Shown here: piece after piece, positions 1 to 7,592 of the stretch
How positions within the stretch are numbered: the first letter of the stretch is position 1
Layout of the letters: each line of letters starts with the position of its first letter
NCBI GenBank assembly: GCA_019425045.1
Contig: JAHYYI010000033.1
Span: forward strand, 1-19,418
Source: Collinsella sp.
GTDB taxonomy: Bacteria; Actinomycetota; Coriobacteriia; Coriobacteriales; Coriobacteriaceae
Length of the DNA: 19,418 bases
Reading direction: 5' to 3'
Made by a program: the position numbers and the translations under genes
The notes under the pieces: model-generated
The model's input: the letters and a program-made list of their open reading frames with translations, nothing else
The model's database searches: none
Told to the model about the DNA's origin: nothing

Positions 1-65
1 TCCGCGCCGCGCTGGGAAGGGCCGCGTAGCGGTCCAAGAAATCGTCCGCAGTCCCAACGCCTTTG

Positions 66-207
66 GGAAAGTGTGTCCCACTTCGAACGCCCAGAGTGGG
101 ACGCACTTTCCGCAAAGCGCCTCAACGGGAAACTACGTCCCATTCCAAAGGCAAATTCCGGGACGCATTTTTCGAAAGCCTGCCCATCCGGAAAGCCCGT
201 CCCACTT
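66..207. repeat. Diverged 62-bp tandem repeat, about 2.3 copies
   Basis: Three blocks begin with GGAAA at 66, 128 and 190, exactly 62 bases apart. Each continues with a variant of GTCCCA-T-T about 10 bases later. Copies one and two also share GGGACGCA at the same offset (bases 33-40 of the unit), followed by a T/C-rich stretch. Within copy one, 67-82 and 95-110 form an inverted repeat matching at 15 of 16 positions, so the unit has dyad symmetry. The third copy is only the first 18 or so bases. I see no open frame with coding character here. Function is unknown; it could be a structured intergenic repeat or a protein-binding array. Confidence 0.6.
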
Positions 208-263
208 TGGACGCATCCGGGCACGGAACCATCGACCTATCAGGCCTCCCATCAATAAAGAGG

Positions 264-392
264 CGTCCTCCCGGACGGCGGGGCACGAAGTTCATCGCGA
301 GTTCCGCACGCAAAGAAGGCCACTTAATGTGGCCTTCGTCTTGCGCAGGACTGTAGAGCAGGGAACTTCGTGCCCCGACGCCCGGGAGGACG
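264..392. repeat. Long nested inverted repeat, intergenic
   Basis: Arms 264-293 and 363-392 are reverse complements at 28 of 30 positions. Inside them lies a second hairpin, 315-323 paired with 329-337 (9 of 9), itself flanked by a short 5-base pairing at 309-313 and 341-345. The whole element would fold into one long cruciform-like stem. It lies about 40 bases beyond the stop codon of the flavodoxin-like gene, so it could end that transcript, but there is no long U-tract. A small non-autonomous mobile element or a genus-specific intergenic repeat is equally possible. Confidence 0.7.
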
Positions 393-434
393 TTTCATTT
401 AGAAAGATGGACCGACCGCCGTCAGCGATGGGAG

Positions 435-986
435 CTACTCCCCCAGCACGGCCTTTTTGGCGGCTGCAGCCATGTTATCCAGATCTTCCTTGGTGGGGTG
501 GTCCTTCGCGGCAACCCAGTTGTCGAGCAGCATCTTAAATCGGGCGTTGTCGGGATCTTGTTCGAGCATTGCCTCATAGCGCTGCTTAACCGCGGGACCC
601 ATCTTGCCCTGGCACATCGCCCAGCCCGCAAGCTCGGCATCCTCGGCCAGATTGGAAGTTACGCGGTCGACAATCTGCTGGTAATAGCTCTGGTCGGCCC
701 CAAAGCCGCAGGTGCCAAACAGGAACACGCGCTTGCCGTGCAAGGCAGAGAGCAACGCCGCGACCGAAGGCGTGCACGCGCCCTTGTCGCACCAAAAACC
801 GACGAGCACCGTGTCGGCCGCGCAGGCGCCCTGCGCCTCGAGCGCAACCTGTTCTGCATCCGCATCGTCGCTCAACGCCGCGGCATGGACAAACTCAACG
901 CCCGCAGCCTGCAGAGCGCGCTTGATCGCGCCCGAAACCATCCTGGTATTACCGCTCTTGCTGTTAACCACCAAAGAGCACGTCAT
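435..986 (-). CDS. Flavodoxin-like protein
   Basis: This is a 183-residue protein of flavodoxin fold. The N-terminus runs a hydrophobic beta strand into SKSGNT, which matches the FMN phosphate-binding loop of flavodoxins (consensus S/T-x-T/S-G-N-T). A second conserved-looking loop is VGFWCDKGACTP and a third is FGTCGFG. The family normally carries FMN and acts as an electron-transfer partner or small flavin reductase in the cytoplasm; the partner here cannot be seen. I chose ATG 986 because a GAGG lies ten bases upstream. A GTG at 992 would add two residues but leaves only four bases to the same GAGG. It is monocistronic, with its own promoter-like sequence in the gap to the ABC operon. The C-terminal third is helical and charged. 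Family placement is fairly sure; the specific role is unknown. Confidence 0.82.
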   Translation of the reverse strand: MTCSLVVNSKSGNTRMVSGAIKRALQAAGVEFVHAAALSDDADAEQVALEAQGACAADTVLVGFWCDKGACTPSVAALLSALHGKRVFLFGTCGFGADQSYYQQIVDRVTSNLAEDAELAGWAMCQGKMGPAVKQRYEAMLEQDPDNARFKMLLDNWVAAKDHPTKEDLDNMAAAAKKAVLGE

Positions 987-1045
987 AGTCACGTTGCCTC
1001 GTTTCCCCCAAAACTAAAGCCACTAATGCAATTTATTAGATGAAT

Positions 1046-1073
1046 ATCTTAGTACTAACGTGACAGATGTAAA
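1046..1073 (-). promoter_or_regulatory. Probable promoter of the flavodoxin-like gene
   Basis: On the minus strand a TTTACA (1073-1068) and a TAAGAT (1051-1046) are separated by 16 bases. This gives a leader of about 50 bases before the start codon. The surrounding DNA is AT-rich compared with the genes on either side. The same TAAGAT -10 hexamer recurs before the SRP RNA gene. Confidence 0.5.
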
Positions 1074-1095
1074 CCACCGTCTGTCGATTGATTAA

Positions 1096-1125
1096 TTTGC
1101 CCCACGGGCTTGCTCACTGGGCAAA
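1096..1125 (-). terminator. Possible terminator of the ABC exporter operon
   Basis: A 7-bp perfect stem (1096-1102 with 1119-1125) overlaps the stop codon of the downstream ABC gene. On the minus strand it is followed by TTAAT rather than a clean U-run, so it is a weak intrinsic terminator at best. Confidence 0.35.
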
Positions 1126-2973
1126 CTGGCTGCGGTAAAGATCGGCGTAGAAGCCGTCTGCCGCTAGCAGCTCGTCGTGCGTGCCGCGCTCGATAATCCG
1201 TCCGTCGCGCATCACCAGAATGCAGTCGGCATTGCGGATCGTCGACAGGCGATGCGCCACCACAAAACTTGTGCGGCCAGCCATGAGCTCGTCGAATGCC
1301 GCCTGCACCTGCAGCTCGGTGCGGGTATCGATGCTCGAGGTCGCCTCGTCCAGCAGCAAAATCGCCGGGTCGGTGAGCATGACGCGCGCGATGCACAGCA
1401 GCTGTTTTTGACCCTGGCTAAACGTGCCGCCGTCCTCGCCGATCACCGTGTCGTAGCCTTTCGGCAGCTGCACGATAAACTTGTGCGCATGCGCGCGCTT
1501 GGCCGCCTCGATAACCTGTTCGCGTGTGGCATCGGGACAACCGTAAGCGATGTTTTCCGCCACCGTGCCTTCGAACAGCCAAGTGTCCTGCAGCACCATG
1601 CCAAAGGCACGGCGCAGGCTTGCGCGCGTATAGTCACGCGAGGAACGGCCATCGACCATGATGCGACCGGCATCGATATCGTAGAACCGCAACAGCAAGT
1701 TGATGAGCGTTGTCTTGCCGCAGCCCGTGGGGCCAACGAGGGCAAAGCGCATGCCGGGCTTGGCATCGATGCAGATATCCTGCAGCAGTTTGCGGTCGGG
1801 CACATAGCTAAAGTCCACATGCTCAAACGAAACCTCGCCCTGCGGGGCGGCGAGCTCTACGGCGTCCGACGCGTCGGGCTCCTGCTCGCGCGCATCGAGC
1901 AGCGCAAACATGCGGCGCGCCGAGGCGTACGCGGTCTGAATTTGCGTAATGACGTTGGTGACCTCGTTGAACGGCTTGGTGTACTGGTTGGCATAGGACA
2001 GGAAAATCTGCACGCCGCCCACCGTGAGCGCCGCGGGCACGCCCGTGATCACGCCCACGCAGCCGATCACAGCGACCACGGCATAGATGATGTTGTTGAT
2101 AAAGCGCGTGCCGGGGTTGGAGAGCGAACCCATAAACTGCGCGCGCTCACCCGCGGTGTAGAGCTCAGCGTTGAGGGCATCGAAGCGCTGCTGAGCGTGC
2201 GGACCGTAGGCAAAGGCGTCGACAAGTTTCTGCTCGCCCACATACTCCTCGATATGACCACCGAGCTGCCCTTGGATGCGCTGCTGTGCTGTAAAGCTCT
2301 TGTTGGAAAGCTTGGCGATGGCGCCGGCTGCAAAAATGGAAAGCGGCGTGACGAGCACCACCACGAGCGTCATGATCAGGTTGATGGAGAGCATAAACGC
2401 GAGCGTGCCAACGATGGTGATAACGCCGGTAAAGAGCTGGGTAAAGCCCTGCAGCAGACCGTCGCCGACCTGGTCGACGTCGTTGACCACGCGACTCATA
2501 AGGTCGCCGTGGGCATGGCCGTCGATAAAACTGAGCGGCATGCGGCTGAGCTTATCGCTCGCCTCCACGCGCATGTCGCGCACCGTTTCGTAGGACAGGC
2601 GGTTGACGCAGTAGCCCTGCAGCCACTGGAAGGCCGCTGCTCCCACCACGACGAGCGCGAGTTTGGTAACGAGCGGCAGCAGCGCGTCGAAGTCCACCTG
2701 ACCGGCGGCAACGATAAGGTCGATGCCCTCGCCGATGAGGATGGGCGTATAGAGTTGCAAGATCACCGAGATGGCGGCGCTCACAAACGACGCCGTAAAC
2801 GAAATACGGTGCGGGCGAACATAGCCCAGCAGGCGGCGCGTCACCGCGCCCACGGGATAGCGCTCGGGATCACCGGGTTGGCGCGGGCCGTCGCCCAGGT
2901 CGTTGAGGTTATCGTTGCCGGACACATTAGCGGTCATCGTGGCGACCGAACCGGAAGAAGTATACGGGTTCAT
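1114..2973 (-). CDS. ABC exporter half-transporter, catalytic-Glu subunit
   Basis: This 619-residue protein has an N-terminal six-helix exporter membrane domain (about residues 50-360) fused to an ATPase domain (about 378-619). Visible motifs are Walker A GPTGCGKTT (414-422), Q-loop Gln462, Walker B ILLLDE (538-543) with catalytic Glu543, and switch His574 in AHRLST. The signature is FSQGQ (518-522) instead of LSGGQ and is therefore degenerate. It begins directly after the stop of the upstream subunit. The Shine-Dalgarno AAGGAGG lies inside the last codons of that gene, eight bases from the ATG, so the two are translationally coupled. The pair should form a heterodimer exporting a hydrophobic compound, drug, lipid or peptide across the membrane. 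Substrate is unknown; linked genes give no clue. Confidence 0.92.
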   Translation of the reverse strand: MNPYTSSGSVATMTANVSGNDNLNDLGDGPRQPGDPERYPVGAVTRRLLGYVRPHRISFTASFVSAAISVILQLYTPILIGEGIDLIVAAGQVDFDALLPLVTKLALVVVGAAAFQWLQGYCVNRLSYETVRDMRVEASDKLSRMPLSFIDGHAHGDLMSRVVNDVDQVGDGLLQGFTQLFTGVITIVGTLAFMLSINLIMTLVVVLVTPLSIFAAGAIAKLSNKSFTAQQRIQGQLGGHIEEYVGEQKLVDAFAYGPHAQQRFDALNAELYTAGERAQFMGSLSNPGTRFINNIIYAVVAVIGCVGVITGVPAALTVGGVQIFLSYANQYTKPFNEVTNVITQIQTAYASARRMFALLDAREQEPDASDAVELAAPQGEVSFEHVDFSYVPDRKLLQDICIDAKPGMRFALVGPTGCGKTTLINLLLRFYDIDAGRIMVDGRSSRDYTRASLRRAFGMVLQDTWLFEGTVAENIAYGCPDATREQVIEAAKRAHAHKFIVQLPKGYDTVIGEDGGTFSQGQKQLLCIARVMLTDPAILLLDEATSSIDTRTELQVQAAFDELMAGRTSFVVAHRLSTIRNADCILVMRDGRIIERGTHDELLAADGFYADLYRSQFAQ

Positions 2974-4830
2974 CTAGCAACCCTCCTTTGAGCAAGTAGG
3001 CGCAGGGGCAGTCGGGGCGGACGCGGGCACCGTGCTCCCCTGCTGGCCCTCGAGCTCCTCGCGGCGCAGCTGCGACTGGCAAATCTCGCGATAGAGCTGG
3101 CAGCTTGCATACAGCTCGTCATGCGTGCCCAGGCCCGCAACCGATCCGTGGTCGAGCACGCAGATCATGTCGGCATCGCGCACGGTCGAGACGCGCTGGC
3201 TCACGATGACCGTCGTGAGCGGCAGCCCGCCCTCGGCGGCACCGCGCACGCTGCGCTCGCGGATGGCATGGCGAAGCGCCGCGTCGGTCTTAAAGTCGAG
3301 TGCCGAGGCGGAGTCGTCCATGATCAGGACCTGCGGCGAGCCCACTAAGGCGCGCGCGATGGTCAGGCGCTGGCGTTGGCCACCGCTGAAGTTCTTACCG
3401 CCCGCCTCGACCGGGGCATCGAGCCCCTGCGGCTTGTTGCGCACGAATTCGCTGGCCTGCGCCATATCGAGCGCCGCCCAGAGCTCATCGTCGGTCGCTG
3501 ACTCGTCACGCCAGGTCAGGTTGCTGCGGATGGTGCCGCTCACCAGCGACGCGCGCTGCGGGACGGTCGCGACCACATGGCGCAGCTGGTCGAGCGGCCA
3601 AGTGCGCACGTCGGCGCCCATCACGCTCACGCTGCCAGCGCTCGCATCGTACAGGCGCGGGATAAGCGAAACGAGCGTGGACTTGCCGCTGCCCGTGCCG
3701 CCGATAATGCCGAGCGTTTTGCCCAGCGGCAGCTCCAGGGTCACGTCATTGACGGCGTTGGCGGCGCCCGTGCCAAACGAAAAACTCGCATGGTCAAAGC
3801 TCAGCGCGGAGACCGGAACAGCGTCACCCGCCAGGTCGCTCGGCTCGGGCAGCGCAACCGGCTGGTTGTCCTCGTCGGTGATGCTCGGCTCGCAATTGAG
3901 CACCTCGTTGATACGCGACGCACTGGCGCTCGCCTTGGTAAAGACCACGACCAGGTTGGCGACATACACGATGGAGGTCAGGGTCTGCGTCATGTAGTTG
4001 ACGAACGCCATGACCTGGCCCTGCGTGAGCTCGCCCACGTTGACCTGGATGCCGCCCACCCACAGGATGGCGCACACGCCCAGGTTCATCACCAAAAACG
4101 TGACGGGATTAAGGATTGACGAAAGCTTGCCCACCGCGATGGCGGTATGTGCCTGGTCATCGGCCGCTTGGGCAAAGCGCTCGCGCTCATGGTCCTCGCG
4201 CACAAAGGCGCGAACCACGCGGGCGCCCGAAAGCCCCTCGCGGCAAATGAGCGCGATGCGGTCAAGCTTTGCCTGCAGCTGCTTGTAGTACGGAATGCAG
4301 CGCGCCATGACAAACCAAAACACCAGGCCGATGGCGGGCGTGCAAATCAAAAAGATGATGCCGAGCTTAAGGTCGATGGCAAGGGCCGCGACCATGGAGC
4401 CCACCGCCAGGAAGGGCCAGCGGATGAGCATGCGCACGCCCAGCGCCACAGCTAGCTGCACCTGGTTGACATCGTTGGTGATACGCGTGATGAGCGACGG
4501 CGTGCCAAAGCGATCGAGCTCAGCATAGCTCAGCTTATTGATGTGCCCGTAGAGCGCGCCGCGGATGTCGGTACCCATGCCCTGCGAGGTGAGCGCCGCC
4601 ATCTTTTGGCAGACGAGCGTAAACGAGATGCCGATCACGGCCATGGCGGCAAGTACCATACCGTAGTGGACGACGGCGTTCACGTCGTGCGAGCCAATGC
4701 CCTTATCGATCATCTGGGCAATCACGAGCGGCGTCAGCAGGTCAAAGATCACTTCGATCAGCTTGCACGCAGGGCCAATCACCATATACCGTCGAAACTT
4801 GCCACCAAAACGCCTGAGCAGCTCAATCAT
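2974..4830 (-). CDS. ABC exporter half-transporter, degenerate-site subunit
   Basis: This 618-residue half-transporter has a membrane domain (about residues 15-310) and an ATPase domain (about 340-590). Walker A is GGTGSGKST (377-385), the Q-loop residue is Gln425 and the signature is an intact FSGGQ (481-485). Walker B is VLIMDD, with Asp506 where the catalytic Glu should be. The switch position carries Gln545 (VSQR) instead of His. This matches the degenerate subunit of heterodimeric exporters such as TM287/288. I start at ATG 4830, nine bases after AGGGAG. The frame can be extended to a TTG at 4863, but that start has no ribosome-binding site. The C-terminal tail is rich in Pro, Ala and Thr and ends CSKEGC. 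It is first in the operon, with a promoter-like sequence upstream. Confidence 0.92.
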   Translation of the reverse strand: MIELLRRFGGKFRRYMVIGPACKLIEVIFDLLTPLVIAQMIDKGIGSHDVNAVVHYGMVLAAMAVIGISFTLVCQKMAALTSQGMGTDIRGALYGHINKLSYAELDRFGTPSLITRITNDVNQVQLAVALGVRMLIRWPFLAVGSMVAALAIDLKLGIIFLICTPAIGLVFWFVMARCIPYYKQLQAKLDRIALICREGLSGARVVRAFVREDHERERFAQAADDQAHTAIAVGKLSSILNPVTFLVMNLGVCAILWVGGIQVNVGELTQGQVMAFVNYMTQTLTSIVYVANLVVVFTKASASASRINEVLNCEPSITDEDNQPVALPEPSDLAGDAVPVSALSFDHASFSFGTGAANAVNDVTLELPLGKTLGIIGGTGSGKSTLVSLIPRLYDASAGSVSVMGADVRTWPLDQLRHVVATVPQRASLVSGTIRSNLTWRDESATDDELWAALDMAQASEFVRNKPQGLDAPVEAGGKNFSGGQRQRLTIARALVGSPQVLIMDDSASALDFKTDAALRHAIRERSVRGAAEGGLPLTTVIVSQRVSTVRDADMICVLDHGSVAGLGTHDELYASCQLYREICQSQLRREELEGQQGSTVPASAPTAPAPTCSKEGC

Positions 4831-4874
4831 AAAAGGGCGCTCCCTATCATCATTCACACTCAATTCGAATCATG

Positions 4875-4904
4875 ATAGTACGGTGAGCCCAAAAGAAGCG
4901 TAAA
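4875..4904 (-). promoter_or_regulatory. Probable promoter of the ABC exporter operon
   Basis: On the minus strand TTTACG (4904-4899) and TACTAT (4880-4875) are separated by 18 bases, about 45 bases before the chosen start codon. A short palindrome, ATCATGAT, lies just downstream at 4869-4876 and overlaps the -10 edge; it may be an operator or chance. Confidence 0.45.
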
Positions 4905-4975
4905 CAACTCGTCATTTCTAATGGGATTCGGTTTCCAGAGAAGCGGAGAGGTGCGCACGCCCGGTCAGCGGCGCG

Positions 4976-4993
4976 CCAATCGATTGGTATACT
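4976..4993 (+). promoter_or_regulatory. Extended -10 promoter with overlapping palindrome, copy 1
   Basis: TATACT (4988-4993) is preceded by TGG, an extended -10 (TGn) arrangement that would explain the lack of a good -35. Immediately upstream and overlapping the TGn is the perfect 12-base palindrome CCAATCGATTGG (4976-4987), a plausible operator. The leader to the start codon is about 45 bases. Confidence 0.55.
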
Positions 4994-5043
4994 TACAGTA
5001 GTGCTACCAGCTGAGTCGCCAACCCTTGAAATGAGGTGCCGAG

Positions 5044-6075
5044 ATGAACGACATTCTCGCAAGAAGAGCAAGACGAGCAACCGTGGGCATCGCCCTTTCC
5101 GCGGCACTTGTCGCGGGAATCGCCCCCGCAACGGCGATCGCGGCAGAAACCAGTTCCCCCACCGGTGCAGTTGCCTTGCAGACGGAAGATGCGACCGCCG
5201 CAAAAGAAAAAGCGTATGCAGCCATGCAGGAAGCGCTCAAAAACCTCGAGGCCGCAAAAGACGCCGCAAGTCCCGAGAAAATTGCGAGATTCAATGATGA
5301 CATTGCCCGTTTTCAAGAGCTCCGCGACAAGATGGTGGCGCAAGCCGCCGAATTGAGGGAATCCCTTCCCGCCATGCAAGCGGACGTCGATGCAGCCCAA
5401 GCCAAATACGACGAGGCCATCAACCGGGTAAGCGAGCTCCAGGCAAAATTAGACAAGAAACTTGAGGCGCTTAAGGCACTCGAAGCACTCGGCGACGAGG
5501 AGCTTGTCGAAACTACTAAACAGCAAATAAAGCAGTTGCGCAGTGAAATCGTAACGGCAAAAGCGCAAGAAGACTCTTGCAAAACAGGGCTCCGCGAGCG
5601 CCACGACGGCCTCAAAAGGCAGGAAAGACAAGTTAATGACTGTGAACGTGCTGCAGAGAAGTATAAAGCCCATACCGACCAGTTCATAGCCTGGCGAGAT
5701 GCGCTCCTCGACAATTTGAAAAAAGCGCAAACGGCCTATGACGACGCCTGCAAGGCATACGAAGAGGCAAAGGCCGCGGCAGACAAGGCCACCTCGCCCG
5801 AGATAACGCAACCGACCGAGACGACGCCTCCCTCCAACTCGGCGCAACCGGCCGAGGCGACACAGCCCACCGGCTCGTCCGCGACCGGCAAAAATACCCC
5901 GCCAAGCTCCACCAAGCAGGCGAACTCGAGCAGCGGCAAGCAAGCAGATACGACCGTCGGCAAGCTTGCGAACACGGGCGACACAGCGCCGAGCGCAATC
6001 GCACTCGCAGCAATCGCCGCCGCAGGCCTCGGAATAACCGCCACGGCCACACGCCGCATCAGGAACTCAAAATAG
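5044..6075 (+). CDS. Secreted coiled-coil surface protein, LANTGD anchor, copy 1
   Basis: This is a 343-residue precursor. Residues 1-34 form a signal peptide with several Arg near the N-terminus, a hydrophobic core and cleavage after AIAA. Residues about 50-250 are highly charged and rich in Ala, Glu, Lys and Gln, with heptad-like spacing, so they probably form a long coiled coil. Residues about 253-307 are rich in Pro, Thr and Ser and would span the wall. The end is LANTGD (308-313), a hydrophobic stretch and RRIRNSK, a standard sortase sorting signal. Start ATG 5044 has GAGG seven bases upstream. No enzymatic motif is visible. It probably acts as a stalk, adhesin or wall-associated structural protein anchored by a sortase encoded elsewhere. 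The next gene is its paralogue. Confidence 0.88.
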   Translation: MNDILARRARRATVGIALSAALVAGIAPATAIAAETSSPTGAVALQTEDATAAKEKAYAAMQEALKNLEAAKDAASPEKIARFNDDIARFQELRDKMVAQAAELRESLPAMQADVDAAQAKYDEAINRVSELQAKLDKKLEALKALEALGDEELVETTKQQIKQLRSEIVTAKAQEDSCKTGLRERHDGLKRQERQVNDCERAAEKYKAHTDQFIAWRDALLDNLKKAQTAYDDACKAYEEAKAAADKATSPEITQPTETTPPSNSAQPAEATQPTGSSATGKNTPPSSTKQANSSSGKQADTTVGKLANTGDTAPSAIALAAIAAAGLGITATATRRIRNSK

Positions 6076-6120
6076 CCGCCAGAGCATACTACCTTCGCCA
6101 ATCCACAAACCCAGAGACAA

Positions 6121-6161
6121 AAAGAGGTCCGTTTCCCCAACCCAGGGAAACGGACCTCTTT
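6121..6161 (+). terminator. Strong, probably bidirectional terminator, copy 1
   Basis: A perfect 17-bp stem (6121-6137 with 6145-6161) has a 7-base loop. The stem starts in A residues and ends in T residues, so it can work on both strands. It lies 46 bases after the stop codon. Confidence 0.9.
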
Positions 6162-6374
6162 ACTTGAAAAACAGATGGTAATGCCGCCGTCTCTTGAACC
6201 ACGCAGCCATCAATGCCCAGACAACACTAGCAAGCCGCATTCCTTAAGGGATAGATTTAATGGCTGTTAATCAAGGGGTATACGCGCACGCCCGGTCAGC
6301 GGCGCGCCAATCGCTTGGTATACTTACAGTAGTGCTACCAGCTGAGTCGCCAACCCTTGAAATGAGGTGCCGAG
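6162..6374. other. Spacer between the duplicated units, then second promoter region
   Basis: From 6162 to 6235 the sequence resembles the tail after copy 2, including the shared GCCATCAATGCCCAGACAAC. From 6236 to 6283 is unique, AT-rich DNA with no counterpart at the start of copy 1. From 6284 onward it repeats the upstream region of copy 1. I see no convincing gene here. Confidence 0.6.
6307..6324 (+). promoter_or_regulatory. Extended -10 promoter, copy 2, with broken palindrome
   Basis: The same TGG-TATACT arrangement as in copy 1 occurs at 6316-6324. The palindrome is CCAATCGCTTGG here (6307-6318), so the base at 6314 breaks perfect symmetry. If the palindrome is an operator, the two genes could be controlled with different strength. 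Confidence 0.5.
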
Positions 6375-7385
6375 ATGAACGACATTCTCGCAAGAAGAGC
6401 AAGACGAGCAACCGTGGGCATCGCCCTTTCCGCGGCACTTGTCGCGGGAATCGCCCCCGCAACGGCGATCGCGGCAGAAACCAGTTCCCCCACCGGTGCA
6501 GTTGCCTTGCAGACGGAAGATGCGACCGCCGCAAAAGAAAAAGCGTATGCAGCCATGCAGGAAGCGCTCAAAAACCTCGAGGCCGCAAAAGTTGCCACAA
6601 GTCCCGAGAAACTTGCGGCAATCGATGATGACATTGCCGCTTTTCAAGAGATCTACGACATGGTGGTGACGGAAGCCGCCAAACGGAGGGAACGCCTTCC
6701 CGCCATGCAAGCGAACGTCGATGCAGCCCAAGCCAAATACGATGAGGCCCACAACCGGACAAGCGGCCTTCAGGCAGAATTAAAGGCACTTGAAGCACTC
6801 GGCGACGAGGAGCCCAGCATAACTATTAAAGAGCATATTAAGCAGTTGCGAAGTGAGATCATGTCGGCAGAAAGGCGAGAGAAATCTTGTGAAGATGATC
6901 TTCACTCCTACCAACGCCGGCTCGAAAGCCAGGAAAAACAGGTTCAGTATTTCGAAAGTGAGGCGGAGGAAGCCAAAGCCCACATCGACGAGGACGTAGC
7001 CAAGCGAGATGCGCTCCTCGGCGATTTGGAAAAGGCGCAAGCGGCCTATGACGATGCCTGCAAAGCATACGAAGAGGCAAAGGCCGCGGCAGACAAGGCC
7101 ACCTCGCCCGAGATAGCGAAACCGACCGAGACAGTGCCTCCCTCCGGCTCAGCGCAACCCGCCGAGGCGACACCGCCCGTTGGCTCACCTGCAACCGGCA
7201 AAGACGCCCTACCAAGCTCCACCAAGCAAGCGAACACAAGCAGCGGCAAGCAAGCAGATACGACCGCCGGCAAGCTCGCAAACACGGGCGACACAGCACC
7301 GAGCGCAATCGCACTCGTAGCAGTCGCCGCCGCAGGCCTCGGAATAACCGCCACTGCCACACGCCGCATCAAGAACTCAAAATAG
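6375..7385 (+). CDS. Secreted coiled-coil surface protein, LANTGD anchor, copy 2
   Basis: This 336-residue paralogue follows the preceding gene in the same direction. The signal peptide and the first 72 residues are identical to copy 1. The coiled-coil middle (about residues 73-245) has many substitutions and lacks a seven-residue stretch found in copy 1 (the segment between LQAEL and KALEALGDEE). The Pro/Thr/Ser-rich linker and LANTGD anchor (301-306) with its hydrophobic stretch and KNSK tail are again closely similar. The ribosome-binding site GAGG and its spacing are the same as in copy 1. Role is presumably the same: a sortase-anchored stalk or adhesin. Conserved ends with a variable centre suggest gene conversion, diversifying selection on the exposed part, or both. 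Confidence 0.88.
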   Translation: MNDILARRARRATVGIALSAALVAGIAPATAIAAETSSPTGAVALQTEDATAAKEKAYAAMQEALKNLEAAKVATSPEKLAAIDDDIAAFQEIYDMVVTEAAKRRERLPAMQANVDAAQAKYDEAHNRTSGLQAELKALEALGDEEPSITIKEHIKQLRSEIMSAERREKSCEDDLHSYQRRLESQEKQVQYFESEAEEAKAHIDEDVAKRDALLGDLEKAQAAYDDACKAYEEAKAAADKATSPEIAKPTETVPPSGSAQPAEATPPVGSPATGKDALPSSTKQANTSSGKQADTTAGKLANTGDTAPSAIALVAVAAAGLGITATATRRIKNSK

Positions 7386-7430
7386 CTGCCAGCGGTTATT
7401 GTCTTCGCCAATCCACAAGCCCAGAGACAA

Positions 7431-7470
7431 AAAGAGGTCCGTTTCCCCACCTAGGGAAACGGACCTCTTT
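7431..7470 (+). terminator. Strong, probably bidirectional terminator, copy 2
   Basis: A 17-bp perfect stem (7431-7447 with 7454-7470) is identical to that of copy 1 but has a 6-base loop. It is flanked by A residues on the left and T residues on the right. Confidence 0.9.
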
Positions 7471-7592
7471 AACTGCAAAAATTCAAACAACAGCACCGCC
7501 GCCTCTTAAACTACGTAGCCATCAATGCCCAGACAACGCCAGCGAGCAGCAAAAGGCACGGGATTAAATTATTCAGATAAATGTGACCCTTC

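Larger units (their letters stand above)
4953..6235 (+). repeat. Tandem duplication, copy 1 (promoter, gene and terminator)
   Basis: This block of about 1.28 kb recurs at 6284-7546, offset by 1331 bases at the 5' end. It includes promoter, ribosome-binding site, a complete surface-protein gene, terminator and a conserved tail. The first 308 bases (4953-5260) differ from copy 2 at only one position, 4983. The middle of the gene is much more diverged and contains length differences. The last part of the gene and the terminator are again highly similar. Confidence 0.93.
6284..7546 (+). repeat. Tandem duplication, copy 2 (promoter, gene and terminator)
   Basis: This is the second copy of the unit starting at 4953. 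Its first 308 bases (6284-6591) match copy 1 with one substitution at 6314. It is shorter overall because of deletions in the coiled-coil segment. The tail after the terminator is still recognisable up to about 7546, after which the two copies no longer resemble each other. Confidence 0.93.

Noticed and set aside
1..434. Short overlapping open frames on both strands at the left edge
   Set aside because: They run through the tandem repeat and inverted repeat, lack ribosome-binding sites and show no protein family.
1177..2991. A 604-codon plus-strand open frame opposite the ABC exporter gene
   Set aside because: It is a shadow of the exporter gene, whose motifs are all in place on the minus strand. 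The shadow protein is rich in His and Arg and resembles nothing.
4831..4863. An 11-residue N-terminal extension of the first ABC subunit from a TTG
   Set aside because: There is no ribosome-binding site before it, whereas ATG 4830 has AGGGAG at nine bases and matches the usual family N-terminus.
6160..6240. A 26-codon minus-strand frame containing VVWALMA, with a similar run after copy 2
   Set aside because: The similarity is explained by the duplicated tail. The frame differs and ends early in copy 2, and its AAGGA lies directly against the ATG with no spacer.
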